A stretch of 32,701 bases of DNA from Caulobacter segnis (GCF_003243465.1 NZ_QFQZ01000055.1:1-32701), one strand, 5' to 3'. Shown: positions 23,811 to 32,410, numbered from the stretch's first letter. Notes: generated from the letters alone by a model not told the origin. Numbers and translations: made by a program.

Positions 23811-25010
23811 TCAGGACTTGCGGACGTCCGCCGAGAAATAGGCCTCGATCGAGTCGCCAACCGCGTCCACCAGCCGAGCGCGGCTGGCCTTGTTGGTCAG
23901 GAACGCCTCGTCCTCGGGATTGGTGATGAAGCCCATCTCCAGAAGCACCGCCGGCACGTCGGGCGCCAGCAGTACGAAGAAGCCGGCGTCGCGATGGCTG
24001 CGGCGAAGCAGCGCGGTCTCCTCGCCGACATTGGCCAGCAGCAGCTGGGCGAAGGCGGCGGAGCGATTCTTGGTGGCGCGCTGCGACAGGTCGAGCAGGA
24101 TCTGGCTGACAGCGCGGTCGCGGCCCGGCAGGTTGGCCTTCATCAGCCAGTCGTTCTTGTCCAGCACCAGGCCCACCCGCTCGGCGCCCTTTTCGGACAC
24201 GGTGTAGACCGAAGCGCCGCGCGTCGCGGTGTCGGGGCCTGAATCGGCGTGCAACGAGATAAAGAGGTCGGCGTCGGCGCGGCGAGCGATCTGCACGCGA
24301 CCTTCCAGGGGCACGAAGGTGTCGGTCTCGCGGGTCAGGACGACCTGATAGCGGCCGGTCTTCTCAAGACGCGTCTTAAGAGCCTTGGCCGCAGCCAGGG
24401 TGACGTCCTTCTCGAAGGCGCTGGCGCCCAGGGCGCCGGAATCCTTGCCGCCGTGCCCCGCGTCGATGACGATCACCTTCTTGAGGCGCAGCGGCGCGGC
24501 CTTGATCGGCGCGCTGGCCAGGGTCAGCCTGGGCGCGGCCTGGAAGGCCGGCGGCGCAGCGGCGCCATCCACGGCCTTGAGGTCGATGACATAGCGATAG
24601 GCGGTGGCGCCGTCGCCGGGCGGCAGCAGGAAGCGGCGGCGAACCTCGACCTTGCCGGCCAGCTCCAGGCGCAGGCGCGCACCGCCGGCCGCTTCATCGA
24701 TCAGCCAGTGCTTGACGAGACCCTGGCCCGAGCCCTGCAGGTCGCCGGAAATCGTGACGTTCGGCAACGCGAGAACCAGGCGCTGGTCGGCGGAACCGTC
24801 GGAAAGAAGCTTGCCGGCCGCGGCGCGGTCCAGGTCGATGACCACGCGGGTCTCGGTCCGGTCGCCGCCGAAGCGGACCTTCTGCACGCCCGAGGGCGCG
24901 GCGGGGCCTTGGGCGGTCGCGACGGCGACGCCGGCGACGGTCATGCCGCCGACGATCAGGGCCGCCCGGACCCAGCCCATGCGGGCCAAATTGATCAGAA
25001 CCTTACGCAT
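23811..25010 (-). CDS. amiC: N-acetylmuramoyl-L-alanine amidase AmiC
   Basis: A 399-residue periplasmic amidase that strips stem peptides from peptidoglycan, needed for daughter-cell separation. A signal peptide covers about residues 1-33 (cleavage near ATA/QGP), an AMIN domain about 40-145, and a zinc amidase_3 domain about 177-392. Zinc and catalytic residues are intact: His186 in DAGHGGKDSG, Glu200 in AFEKDV, His254 in SLHADS, and Glu358 in LLEMGFITN. In Caulobacter AmiC is the main division amidase and is controlled through LytM-type factors. It lies upstream of the class A PBP gene in the same direction and may share a transcript with it. It is divergent from rne. Confidence 0.93.
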   Translation of the reverse strand: MRKVLINLARMGWVRAALIVGGMTVAGVAVATAQGPAAPSGVQKVRFGGDRTETRVVIDLDRAAAGKLLSDGSADQRLVLALPNVTISGDLQGSGQGLVKHWLIDEAAGGARLRLELAGKVEVRRRFLLPPGDGATAYRYVIDLKAVDGAAAPPAFQAAPRLTLASAPIKAAPLRLKKVIVIDAGHGGKDSGALGASAFEKDVTLAAAKALKTRLEKTGRYQVVLTRETDTFVPLEGRVQIARRADADLFISLHADSGPDTATRGASVYTVSEKGAERVGLVLDKNDWLMKANLPGRDRAVSQILLDLSQRATKNRSAAFAQLLLANVGEETALLRRSHRDAGFFVLLAPDVPAVLLEMGFITNPEDEAFLTNKASRARLVDAVGDSIEAYFSADVRKS

Positions 25011-25559
25011 ACCCGCCCGCGCTAGCCGGATTTGGTGAACCGATCGTCAATATCGGCGCGAGGCGGTAGCCAAAGGGTTAAGCCTTGCTAAGGCGTCGAA
25101 AGCTTTTCTTTTCCGCGCCAATATGGCTACAGTCCCGCCGCGTGCGAAGGTCCGTGATCGTCACGACTGCGTGCGGGCTGTCCTGGGTTGCGAAAGAGGT
25201 CCTGAACCCCTTCCGAAGCCGAGGCGGCAGACTAGATAGTTCGCGATGCGACCGACGGAGCGGGCAAGACGCCTACCGAGACGCCGTATCGCGGGGCCTG
25301 CGTCGGGCTCAAACGCCCTCCTGGCGACGACGCGCCATCCGATCCGCGCCACTTGGCGCGGGACACGAAACATCCAGTCCGCGCCTGGCGCGGTAAGGAC
25401 AAAACGAAACCCCCATGGGCTGCGCCGCACCCGACCGCCTCTGGCAACCGCCCCTTCGCCCCCGCTTCGGCGGGGCGACGACGGTCGGCGACGCGCGCGC
25501 CCTTCATTCATATCGGCGCCCGGGCCCAGAGCCCGCCGCGCGCCGTGGAGACTTCCTGA
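25011..25559 (+). promoter_or_regulatory. Long 5' leader/intergenic region upstream of rne
   Basis: This 549-bp gap between the divergent amiC and rne genes holds no credible gene. It contains a possible -10-like GCTACAGT at 25126-25133, a CGTGA/TCACG hairpin (25153-25165), two near-identical GC-rich hairpins (see next entry), and a CCCCGC-TTCG-GCGGGG stem near 25462-25477. A transcript starting near 25140 would have a ~420-nt leader. Long leaders of rne mRNAs in other proteobacteria are cut by RNase E itself as feedback control; a similar role here is inferred. Confidence 0.5.
25344..25406 (+). repeat. Tandem hairpin/A-rich motif in the rne leader
   Basis: Two copies of one motif follow each other. 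CCGCGCC-ACTT-GGCGCGG (25344-25361) is followed by GACACGAAAC; CCGCGC-CTG-GCGCGG (25379-25393) is followed by TAAGGACAAAACGAAAC. Each has a GC-rich stem and then an A-rich single-stranded stretch. The arrangement resembles a stem-loop next to an RNase E cleavage site. Confidence 0.55.
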
Positions 25560-28307
25560 ATGTCGAAGAAGATGCTGATCGACGCAGCACACGCCGAAGA
25601 GACGCGTGTGGTCGTCGTGGACGGAACCCGGGTTGAAGAGTTCGATTTCGAGAGCCAGACCCGCAAACAGCTTCGTGGAAATATCTATCTCGCCAAGGTG
25701 ACCCGCGTCGAACCCAGCCTGCAGGCTGCGTTCATCGAATATGGCGGTAACCGTCACGGTTTCCTGGCGTTCAATGAAATCCACCCCGACTATTACCAGA
25801 TCCCGGTCGCCGACCGCGAAGCGCTGATGCGCGACGATTCCGGCGATGACGAGGACGACACCCCGATCTCGCGTCGCGCCTCGGGCGGCGACGACGAGGA
25901 CGATGTCAACGGCGAAGACACCGCGATCGACGACGACGAAGACGACGTCGAGGAAGAGCTGGCGCGCCGCAAGCGCCGGCTGATGCGCAAGTACAAGATC
26001 CAGGAAGTGATCCGCCGCCGGCAGATCATGCTGGTCCAGGTCGTCAAGGAAGAGCGCGGCAACAAGGGCGCGGCCCTGACCACCTACCTCTCCCTGGCCG
26101 GCCGCTACGGCGTCCTGATGCCCAACACCGCCCGCGGCGGCGGCATCAGCCGCAAGATCACGGCGGTCACCGACCGCAAGCGCCTGAAGAGCGTCGTCCA
26201 GAGCCTGGACGTGCCGCAGGGCATGGGCCTGATCGTCCGCACGGCCGGCGCCAAGCGCACCAAGGCCGAGATCAAGCGCGACTACGAATATCTGCTGCGC
26301 CTCTGGGAGAACATCCGCGAGAACACGCTGCACTCGATCGCGCCGGCGCTGATCTACGAGGAGGAAGACCTCGTCAAACGCGCCATCCGCGACATGTACG
26401 ATAAGGACCTCGACGGCATCTGGGTCGAAGGCGACGCCGGCTACAAGGAAGCGCGCGACTTCATGCGCATGCTGATGCCGAGCCAGGCCAAGAAGGTCTT
26501 CAACTACCGCGACCCGACCCCGCTGTTCGTGAAGAACAAGATCGAGGACCATCTGGCCCAGATCTATTCGCCGGTCGTGCCGCTGCGCTCCGGCGGCTAT
26601 CTGGTGATCAACCAGACCGAGGCCCTGGTCGCCATCGACGTCAACTCGGGCAAGGCCACGCGCGAGCGCAACATCGAGGCCACCGCCCTCAAGACCAACT
26701 GCGAAGCGGCCGAGGAGGCCGCCCGCCAGCTGCGCCTGCGCGACCTGGCCGGCCTGATCGTCATCGACTTCATCGACATGGATGAAGCCAAGAACAACCG
26801 CACGGTCGAGAAGGTCCTGAAGGACGCCCTGAAGGACGACCGCGCCCGCATCCAGATGGGCAAGATCTCGGGCTTTGGCCTGATGGAGATCAGCCGCCAG
26901 CGCCGCCGCACCGGGGTCCTGGAAGGCACCACCCATGTCTGCGAACACTGCGAAGGCACCGGCCGCGTCCGCTCGGTCGAGTCCAGCGCCCTGGCCGCCC
27001 TGCGCGCGGTCGAGGCGGAGGCTCTAAAGGGTTCCGGCAGCGTGATCCTGAAGGTCTCGCGCTCGGTCGGCCTCTACATCCTGAACGAAAAGCGCGCCTA
27101 TCTGCAGCGCCTGCTGGAGACGCACGGCCTGTTCGTCACCGTGGTGGTCGACGACAGCCTGCACGCCGGCGACCAGGAGATCGAGCGCACCGAGCTCGGC
27201 GAACGCATCGCCGTCGCTCCGGCGCCCTATGTCGACGAGGACGATGACTTCGACGACAGCGCCTATGACGACGAGGCCGAGGAAGACGAAGAGGAAATCC
27301 TCGAAGACGAAGACGACATCGAGCGCGAAGACACCGACGACGACGACGCCTCGAGCCGCAAGCAGGCCCGCGACGACGATCGCGGCGACCGCAAGGGCCG
27401 CCGTCGCCGTGACCGCCGCCGCGGTCGTCGCGACGACCGCGAGACCGAGGTCGACGCCGAGGCTGAAGGCGACGAAGAGGACGCCGACGCCGATGCCGAC
27501 GACCGCACCGAGTTCGGCGACGAGGACGAGGACGCCCGCCGTCGCCGTCGCCGTCGTGGTCGCCGTGGCGGCCGTCGCGGCGGTCGCGAGGACGGTGATC
27601 GCCAGGCCGACGCCTATGTCTGGATCCGTCCGCGCGTCCCGTTCGGCGAGAACGTCTTCACCTGGCACGATCCTGCCGTCCTGGTCGGCGGCAACGGCGG
27701 CGAAGGCCGTCGTCCGGCGCCGGAAGCCCGCGCCGAGGCCCCGGCCGAGCGTCCGGAACGCGCCGAGCGCGAGGAGCGTCCCGCCCGCGAGCGTGGCCGC
27801 CGTGGTCGCGACCGCGGCCGCCGCAACCGCGACGAGGCCCCGGTCGCCGAAGCCGCCGTGGCCGAAGCCGCCTCGCCCGTCGAGGTGGCGGTCGCCGCCG
27901 AACCGGCCGAGCCGTTCGAGGCGCCGATCCTGGCTCCGCCGGTGATCTCCGCCCCGCCGGCCGACGTCTGGGTCGAACTGCCCGAGGCCGAAGAGGCCCC
28001 CAAGAAGCCCAAGCGCACCCGCTCGCGCAGCAAGAAGGCGACCGCCGAAGTGGCTGAGGCCGCCGAAGCCGTGGCCGAGGTCGTGACCGAATCGGCGGCC
28101 ATCGCGCCGCCTGAACCGGAAACGGCGGCGGAGGTTGCTGCGCCGGAAGCCGAGCCGGTCGTCGAAGCCGCCCCGGCTCCCGAGGCGACGCCGGCTCCGG
28201 AACCCGAGGTCCTCGCCGAGGCCGCGCCAGAAGCGCCGACCGAGCCTGATCCGGCCGAAATCACGACCCCGCCCGAAAAGCCGCGCCGCGGCTGGTGGCG
28301 CCGGTAG
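25560..28307 (+). CDS. rne: Ribonuclease E
   Basis: A 915-residue endoribonuclease and degradosome scaffold. The S1 domain (about 36-165) is interrupted by an Asp/Glu-rich insert at about 92-132, as in other alphaproteobacteria. The 5'-sensor region follows. The DNase-I-like catalytic Asp360 (VAIDVNSGKA) and Asp403 (VIDFIDMDEA) are present, as is the Zn-link CEHCEGTG with Cys461/Cys464. After about residue 560 the chain is disordered: an acidic block, Arg-rich RNA-binding patches (RRRRRRGRRGGRRGG and a second near residue 745), and a long Ala/Pro/Glu segment. The last ten residues, EKPRRGWWRR, are the known PNPase-binding GWW motif of Caulobacter RNase E. The ATG at 25560 matches the usual MSKKMLIDA start. 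Confidence 0.96.
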   Translation: MSKKMLIDAAHAEETRVVVVDGTRVEEFDFESQTRKQLRGNIYLAKVTRVEPSLQAAFIEYGGNRHGFLAFNEIHPDYYQIPVADREALMRDDSGDDEDDTPISRRASGGDDEDDVNGEDTAIDDDEDDVEEELARRKRRLMRKYKIQEVIRRRQIMLVQVVKEERGNKGAALTTYLSLAGRYGVLMPNTARGGGISRKITAVTDRKRLKSVVQSLDVPQGMGLIVRTAGAKRTKAEIKRDYEYLLRLWENIRENTLHSIAPALIYEEEDLVKRAIRDMYDKDLDGIWVEGDAGYKEARDFMRMLMPSQAKKVFNYRDPTPLFVKNKIEDHLAQIYSPVVPLRSGGYLVINQTEALVAIDVNSGKATRERNIEATALKTNCEAAEEAARQLRLRDLAGLIVIDFIDMDEAKNNRTVEKVLKDALKDDRARIQMGKISGFGLMEISRQRRRTGVLEGTTHVCEHCEGTGRVRSVESSALAALRAVEAEALKGSGSVILKVSRSVGLYILNEKRAYLQRLLETHGLFVTVVVDDSLHAGDQEIERTELGERIAVAPAPYVDEDDDFDDSAYDDEAEEDEEEILEDEDDIEREDTDDDDASSRKQARDDDRGDRKGRRRRDRRRGRRDDRETEVDAEAEGDEEDADADADDRTEFGDEDEDARRRRRRRGRRGGRRGGREDGDRQADAYVWIRPRVPFGENVFTWHDPAVLVGGNGGEGRRPAPEARAEAPAERPERAEREERPARERGRRGRDRGRRNRDEAPVAEAAVAEAASPVEVAVAAEPAEPFEAPILAPPVISAPPADVWVELPEAEEAPKKPKRTRSRSKKATAEVAEAAEAVAEVVTESAAIAPPEPETAAEVAAPEAEPVVEAAPAPEATPAPEPEVLAEAAPEAPTEPDPAEITTPPEKPRRGWWRR

Positions 28308-28320
28308 TCGAGCCGACCAC

Positions 28321-28350
28321 GGCCCGCGCCTTTGACCAAAGGCGCGGGCC
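28321..28350 (+). terminator. Strong hairpin after rne, no U-tract
   Basis: GGCCCGCGCCTTT (28321-28333) pairs perfectly over 13 bp with AAAGGCGCGGGCC (28338-28350) around GACC. It lies 13 bases after the rne stop. No T-run follows on either strand, so it may protect the mRNA 3' end or terminate weakly rather than act as a classical intrinsic terminator. Confidence 0.65.
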
Positions 28351-28450
28351 GAAATCGTCATGGGGAACCCGCGCAAGCCTTGTTCCCTCGCCCCAACGTT
28401 CCAAGTTAGACTGAGCAGGGTTCGCGGGGGCGCGATCTGGAGATCATTCG

Positions 28451-29881
28451 ATGACCTCGCGTGGAGGGCATGCCGGAAAACGCCAGACCGGGTGGGTCGT
28501 CGCGCTGTCGACGCTGTCCATCGTCGCGTCCGGCGTCTCGGTCCCCCAGGTCGCCCGGGCCCAGGACGACTCGCCGTCCCTGATCCGCGACACCGAGATC
28601 GAGGAGATCCTGCACCACGACGCCGACCCGATCTTCGCGGCGGCGGGGCTGGATCCCCGGAACGTGCGGATCCTGATCGTCGGCGACAAGAGCCTGAACG
28701 CCTTCGCCACCCAGGGCCTACAGATGGGCCTGAACACCGGCCTGATCCTGCAGACCGAAAACCCCAACCAGCTGCGCGGCGTCATCGCCCACGAAACCGG
28801 GCACCTGGCCGGCGGCCACCCGATCCGCTCGGACGAGATGATGCGCGCGGGCCTCAAGCCCATGATCCTGACCATGGGCCTGGGGATCCTGGCGGCCCTG
28901 GCCGGCTCGCCCGACGGCGGCGCGGCCCTGATCGCCAACTCCCAGTATGCCGGCGCGTTGGGCGCGCTGGGCTACAGCCGCGAGCAGGAGTCCCGCGCCG
29001 ACCAGGCCGGCGCCGGCTTCCTTGAGGCCACCGGCCAGTCGGGACGCGGGCTCGTCGAGTTCTTCGACAATTTCCGCTACCAGGAAGTCTTCGACCAGGC
29101 GCGCCGCTACGCCTATTTCCGTAGCCACCCCCTGTCCTCGGAACGGATCGAGGTGCTGCGCAGCCGCGTCGAGCGCCAGCCGCACTACAGCGCCGTCGAC
29201 ACGCCCGAGGACATCGCCCAGCACGAGGTGATGAAGGCCAAGCTGGAAGGTTTCATCAATCCGCAGGTCGCCTTGATGAAATACAAGGAGACCGACGCCA
29301 GCTTCCCGGCCCGCTATGCGCGCGCGATCGCCTACTATCAGATGAAGGACCCCGACCGGTCGCTGAAGCTGATCGACGGCCTGATCGCCGACAATCCAGA
29401 CAACCCCTATCTCTGGGAGCTGAAGGGCCAGGTGCTGTTCGAGTTCAACCGCATCGCCCAGGCCGAGGAGCCGCAGCGCCGGTCCGTCCAGCTGAAGCCC
29501 GACGCCGCCCTGCTGCGCGTGAACCTGGGCCAGACCCTGATCAACCTGAATGACCCGGCCAAGGTCGAGGAAGGCGTCAAGGAACTGAAGCGCAGCCTGC
29601 TGAACGAACCGGACAACACCGTCGCCTGGCGTCTGCTGGCCCAAGCCTACGACAAGCAGAAGAAGGACGGCGAGGCGCGTCTGGCCACCGCCGAGCAGTA
29701 TTTCTCGCTGGGCGCCGTGCGTGAAGCGCGGGTCTTCGCCATGCGCGCCCGCGAACTGCTGCCCAAGGACACCCCGGACTGGCGCCGCGCCACCGACATC
29801 GTCCTGGCCTCCCGTCCCTCCAACCAGGACCTGAAGGACCTGGCCAAGGACGGGGCCATGCAATCCAATCTCGGCCGCTAG
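28451..29881 (+). CDS. Periplasmic M48 metalloprotease with TPR repeats (BepA-like)
   Basis: A 476-residue exported zinc protease. A signal peptide ends near ARA/QDD (about residue 37). The M48 peptidase domain carries HETGH at 114-118 and the third zinc ligand Glu180 in REQESRAD. The C-terminal half (about 270-470) consists of TPR-like helical pairs. This architecture is that of BepA/YfgC, which degrades or rescues stalled outer-membrane LptD and other OMPs. The length is normal. It begins 144 bases after rne, behind a hairpin, and is followed 25 bases later by a DsbA-like lipoprotein gene. That pairing makes sense, because BepA substrates need disulfide formation. Confidence 0.9.
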   Translation: MTSRGGHAGKRQTGWVVALSTLSIVASGVSVPQVARAQDDSPSLIRDTEIEEILHHDADPIFAAAGLDPRNVRILIVGDKSLNAFATQGLQMGLNTGLILQTENPNQLRGVIAHETGHLAGGHPIRSDEMMRAGLKPMILTMGLGILAALAGSPDGGAALIANSQYAGALGALGYSREQESRADQAGAGFLEATGQSGRGLVEFFDNFRYQEVFDQARRYAYFRSHPLSSERIEVLRSRVERQPHYSAVDTPEDIAQHEVMKAKLEGFINPQVALMKYKETDASFPARYARAIAYYQMKDPDRSLKLIDGLIADNPDNPYLWELKGQVLFEFNRIAQAEEPQRRSVQLKPDAALLRVNLGQTLINLNDPAKVEEGVKELKRSLLNEPDNTVAWRLLAQAYDKQKKDGEARLATAEQYFSLGAVREARVFAMRARELLPKDTPDWRRATDIVLASRPSNQDLKDLAKDGAMQSNLGR

Positions 29882-29906
29882 CGGCCAGCCTAACCTTGAG
29901 ATCTCG

Positions 29907-30653
29907 ATGACCCTGTTTCGTCGCGCCGCGACCCTCGCCCTGCCCCTGGCCGTGTCCAGCCTGGTCCTCGCCGGTTGCGAGCGGCCCGACGCCAAGCCCA
30001 GTGATCGGTTCGGCGAGAAGGTGCGCGCCTATCTGCTCGAGCACCCCGAGGTGCTGATGGAGGCGTCGCAGAAGCTGCAGGAAAAGCAGGCCAATCAGCA
30101 GGCCGCGTCGGCCCAGAAGGCGATCGGCCAGTATCGCCAGGCGATCGAGCGCGATCCGCGCGACGTGGTGATCAATCCGGCCGGAACCGTCACCGTCACG
30201 GAGTTCTTCGATTACCGCTGCGGCTACTGCAAGCACGCCGCGCCCGAGATCATCGACCTCGTGCAGAAGAATCCCGATATCCGCTTGGTTCTCAAGGACT
30301 TCGTGATCTTCGGCCGCGACAGCGAGGCCGCCGCACGCCTTATGCTGGGCGCCAAGGACCAGGGCAAGAGCCTGGAGCTCTACAAGGCCCTGATGGCCGA
30401 GAACGCTCTCGACGCCGCCACGGCGCTGCGCGTGGCCCAGGGGCTGGGCATCGACCTGGCCAAGGCCAAGGCCGCCGGCGAGAGCCAGGCCGTGACCCAG
30501 CACCTGGCCGACACCGAAGCCCTGGCCAAGACCCTGGCCCTGCAAGGCACCCCGGCGTTCGTCGTCGGCGACACCCTGATCCCGGGCGCCGACATCAACG
30601 CCCTGAAGCTGGCGATCGAGCAGACGCGGGCGAGCAAGGCGAAGGCCGGGTGA
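29907..30653 (+). CDS. DsbA/Com1-like thiol:disulfide oxidoreductase, lipoprotein
   Basis: A 248-residue periplasmic thioredoxin-fold protein. A lipobox LAGC with Cys24 suggests lipid anchoring. A ScsC/Com1-type helical N-terminal segment (about 34-80) may mediate oligomerisation. The active site CGYC is at 105-108 in DYRCGYCKHAAPE, and the cis-Pro loop GTPAFVVGD is near the C-terminus. It could oxidise or isomerise disulfides of envelope proteins. It lies 25 bases after the M48 protease gene and is probably co-transcribed with it. Oxidase versus isomerase activity cannot be told from the sequence. Confidence 0.9.
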   Translation: MTLFRRAATLALPLAVSSLVLAGCERPDAKPSDRFGEKVRAYLLEHPEVLMEASQKLQEKQANQQAASAQKAIGQYRQAIERDPRDVVINPAGTVTVTEFFDYRCGYCKHAAPEIIDLVQKNPDIRLVLKDFVIFGRDSEAAARLMLGAKDQGKSLELYKALMAENALDAATALRVAQGLGIDLAKAKAAGESQAVTQHLADTEALAKTLALQGTPAFVVGDTLIPGADINALKLAIEQTRASKAKAG

Positions 30654-30712
30654 CTTGAAGGGCGGCCGTCGAGGAGCCACTATCGTTTTGTGGACGCTTC
30701 AGGAGCATTGTC

Positions 30713-30976
30713 GTGCGCGTCGCCGTCGCCGAGGCCGAGGGCCAACTGACCGACCTGGTCCGCCGCGCCGAGGCCGGCGAGGAGATCATCCTCACACAAG
30801 ACGGTCATGCGGCCGTAAAGCTAACGCCGATACCCAACAAGCCGCTGGTGGATTCAGCTGAACGAATGCGCCGCCTGCAAGCAATCAGTGAAAGTGGTCG
30901 GGCCAAGGCGACGCCCGGCGTTTCGGCCGCGCGCAGCCAGGACTTCCTGTACGACGACGACGGCCTTCCAGGGTGA
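30713..30976 (+). CDS. Phd/YefM-like antitoxin
   Basis: An 87-residue protein whose N-terminal ~45 residues (VAEAEGQLTDLVRRAEAGEE and ILTQDGHAAVKL) match the Phd/YefM/VapB-type DNA-binding antitoxin fold. The C-terminal tail, expected to wrap the toxin, is variable and ends acidic (DFLYDDDGLPG). The start is a GTG at 30713 with AGGAG eight bases upstream. Its TGA overlaps the toxin GTG (GTGA), the classic coupled antitoxin-toxin layout. It probably autorepresses the pair. The N-terminal family call is good; the exact subfamily name is open. Confidence 0.85.
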   Translation: MRVAVAEAEGQLTDLVRRAEAGEEIILTQDGHAAVKLTPIPNKPLVDSAERMRRLQAISESGRAKATPGVSAARSQDFLYDDDGLPG

Positions 30977-31356
30977 TCGTCGTCGATACCTCGGCTCTGA
31001 TGGCGATCGCGCTGGGAGAGACGACGGCGTCGGCTTGTCATGACGCTTTAGCGGCCGAGACTGAGGTCCTCATCTCCGCCGCGACGGCTGTTGAGGCCAT
31101 GATCGTCGCGCATCGCAAGAATGTCGCCGAAGAAATGAGCGGCCTTCTGAACGATTTCGGCTTCAGCACCGTTCCCGTGGCGCTCGAAGATGTCGACAAG
31201 ATCGCGGCCGCCTATCGGCGCTGGGGCAAGGGCTTCCACCCCGCCGGCCTAAATTTCGGCGACTGCTTCGCCTACGCTTTGGCGCACGAACGCGGTTGTC
31301 CATTGCTGTTCGTAGGCGAAGATTTCGCCAGCACCGATGTGGTGTCAGCCCTTTAA
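30973..31356 (+). CDS. vapC: PIN-domain ribonuclease toxin, VapC type
   Basis: A 127-residue PIN-domain protein. The acidic active-site residues are Asp5 in VVDTSAL, Glu41 in AVEAM, Asp97 in FGDCFAYA, and a fourth acidic residue Asp117 in GEDFAS. VapC toxins cut tRNA or rRNA to arrest translation when not held by their antitoxin. The start is a GTG overlapping the antitoxin stop. The catalytic set is complete, so the toxin is likely active. Its TAA overlaps the stop of the convergent thiG on TTAA. The RNA target is unknown. Confidence 0.92.
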   Translation: MIVVDTSALMAIALGETTASACHDALAAETEVLISAATAVEAMIVAHRKNVAEEMSGLLNDFGFSTVPVALEDVDKIAAAYRRWGKGFHPAGLNFGDCFAYALAHERGCPLLFVGEDFASTDVVSAL

Positions 31357-32165
31357 ATCAGCCCCGCCAACGGCGAACTCGGGTCAGCGTAGCGCCGCTT
31401 CTGCATACGCCCGGCCAGATACGCCTCGCGGCCGGCGATGACGGCGTGCTTCATCGCCTTGGCCATGCGGATCGGGTCCTTGGCCTCGGCGATCGCGGTG
31501 TTCATCAGGATGGCGTCGCAGCCCAGCTCCATGCCGATCGCCGCGTCCGAGGCCGTGCCGACGCCGGCGTCGACCAGCACCGGCACCTTGGCGTTCTCGA
31601 CGATGATCCGCAGGTTCACGCGGTTCTGGATGCCCAGCCCCGAGCCGATCGGCGCGCCCAGCGGCATGATCGCCACCGCGCCCGCCTCTTCCAGCTTCTT
31701 GGCGTAGACCGGGTCGTCCGAGCAGTAGACCATCACCTGGAAGCCGTCGGCGACCAACAGCTTCAGCGAGCGCAGGGTCTCTTCCATGTCCGGGAACAGG
31801 GTCTTGGGGTCGCTGAGGACCTCGAGCTTCACGAGATCCCAGCCGCCGGCCTCGCGGGCCAGGCGCAGGGTGCGGACGGCGTCCTCCCCCGTGAAGCAAC
31901 CCGCCGTGTTCGGCAGATAGGTGAATTCGGTGGGCTTCACATAGTCGACCAGCAGCGGCTGGCTGGGATCGGTCAGGTTCACGCGGCGCACCGCCACGGT
32001 GACGATCTCGGCTCCGGCCGCCCGGGCGGCGGCGGCGTTGGTCGCATAGTCCTTGTATTTGCCCGTGCCGACGATCAGGCGCGAGCGGAAGGTGCGGCCG
32101 GCGACGGTCCAGGTTTCTTCTGTATCCGGCGTCGAGACGGTGTCGGGGGAAACATGCGCGTTCAT
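31353..32165 (-). CDS. thiG: Thiazole synthase ThiG
   Basis: A 270-residue TIM-barrel enzyme that forms the thiazole phosphate of thiamine from 1-deoxyxylulose-5-phosphate, dehydroglycine and ThiS thiocarboxylate. The Schiff-base lysine is Lys113 in DLVKLEVL, and the phosphate-binding loops are visible as MPLGAPIGSG and VDAGVGTASDA. The first ~18 residues form a variable extension; the ATG at 32165 gives a slightly long but reasonable protein. It follows thiS by 44 bp on the same strand. It is convergent with, and shares stop bases with, the toxin gene. Confidence 0.95.
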   Translation of the reverse strand: MNAHVSPDTVSTPDTEETWTVAGRTFRSRLIVGTGKYKDYATNAAAARAAGAEIVTVAVRRVNLTDPSQPLLVDYVKPTEFTYLPNTAGCFTGEDAVRTLRLAREAGGWDLVKLEVLSDPKTLFPDMEETLRSLKLLVADGFQVMVYCSDDPVYAKKLEEAGAVAIMPLGAPIGSGLGIQNRVNLRIIVENAKVPVLVDAGVGTASDAAIGMELGCDAILMNTAIAEAKDPIRMAKAMKHAVIAGREAYLAGRMQKRRYADPSSPLAGLI

Positions 32166-32209
32166 GCGGTTGGTTTACGCCCCGCCGGCCCGCGATCCAA
32201 TACGCGGGA

Positions 32210-32410
32210 TCAACCGCCGCCGATAAAAGTGACGATCTCGATGCGGTCGCCGTCAGCCAGGGTCGTGTCGGCATAGGTCGAGCGCGGGGCGATCTCGAGG
32301 TTGCGCTCGACGGCCACCTTGCGGGCGTCCAGACCCAGCGACGCCACCAGATCGGCGATCGTGCGCACCTCGCCCACGTCCCGCTCTTCCCCGTTCAACA
32401 AAAGCCTCAT
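32210..32410 (-). CDS. thiS: Sulfur carrier protein ThiS
   Basis: A 66-residue ubiquitin-fold sulfur carrier for thiazole synthesis. It ends FIGGG, the C-terminal Gly tail that is adenylated and thiocarboxylated; a triple Gly end is seen in some relatives. It has the usual MRLLLNGEERDV start and IADLVASLGLD helix. The ATG at 32410 gives normal length; the frame extends upstream without support. It is probably co-transcribed with thiG. No TPP riboswitch is recognisable in the 79-bp gap to aroQ. Confidence 0.93.
   Translation of the reverse strand: MRLLLNGEERDVGEVRTIADLVASLGLDARKVAVERNLEIAPRSTYADTTLADGDRIEIVTFIGGG

Noticed and set aside
21299..23926. An 875-residue plus-strand ORF antisense to the class A PBP gene
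   Set aside because: It is an Arg/Gly/Leu-rich reading of GC-rich antisense sequence; the minus-strand protein has all catalytic motifs.
25077..25091. CtrA-like site GTTAAGCCTTGCTAA upstream of amiC/rne
   Set aside because: Half-sites resemble TTAA pairs but the spacing is six instead of seven and the second half is imperfect. A similar near-miss lies near 3093 upstream of dgcB.
25161..26948. Long minus-strand ORFs (595 and 450 residues) antisense to rne and its leader
   Set aside because: Low-complexity shadow frames typical of GC-rich genes, with no recognisable domain; rne on the plus strand is unambiguous.
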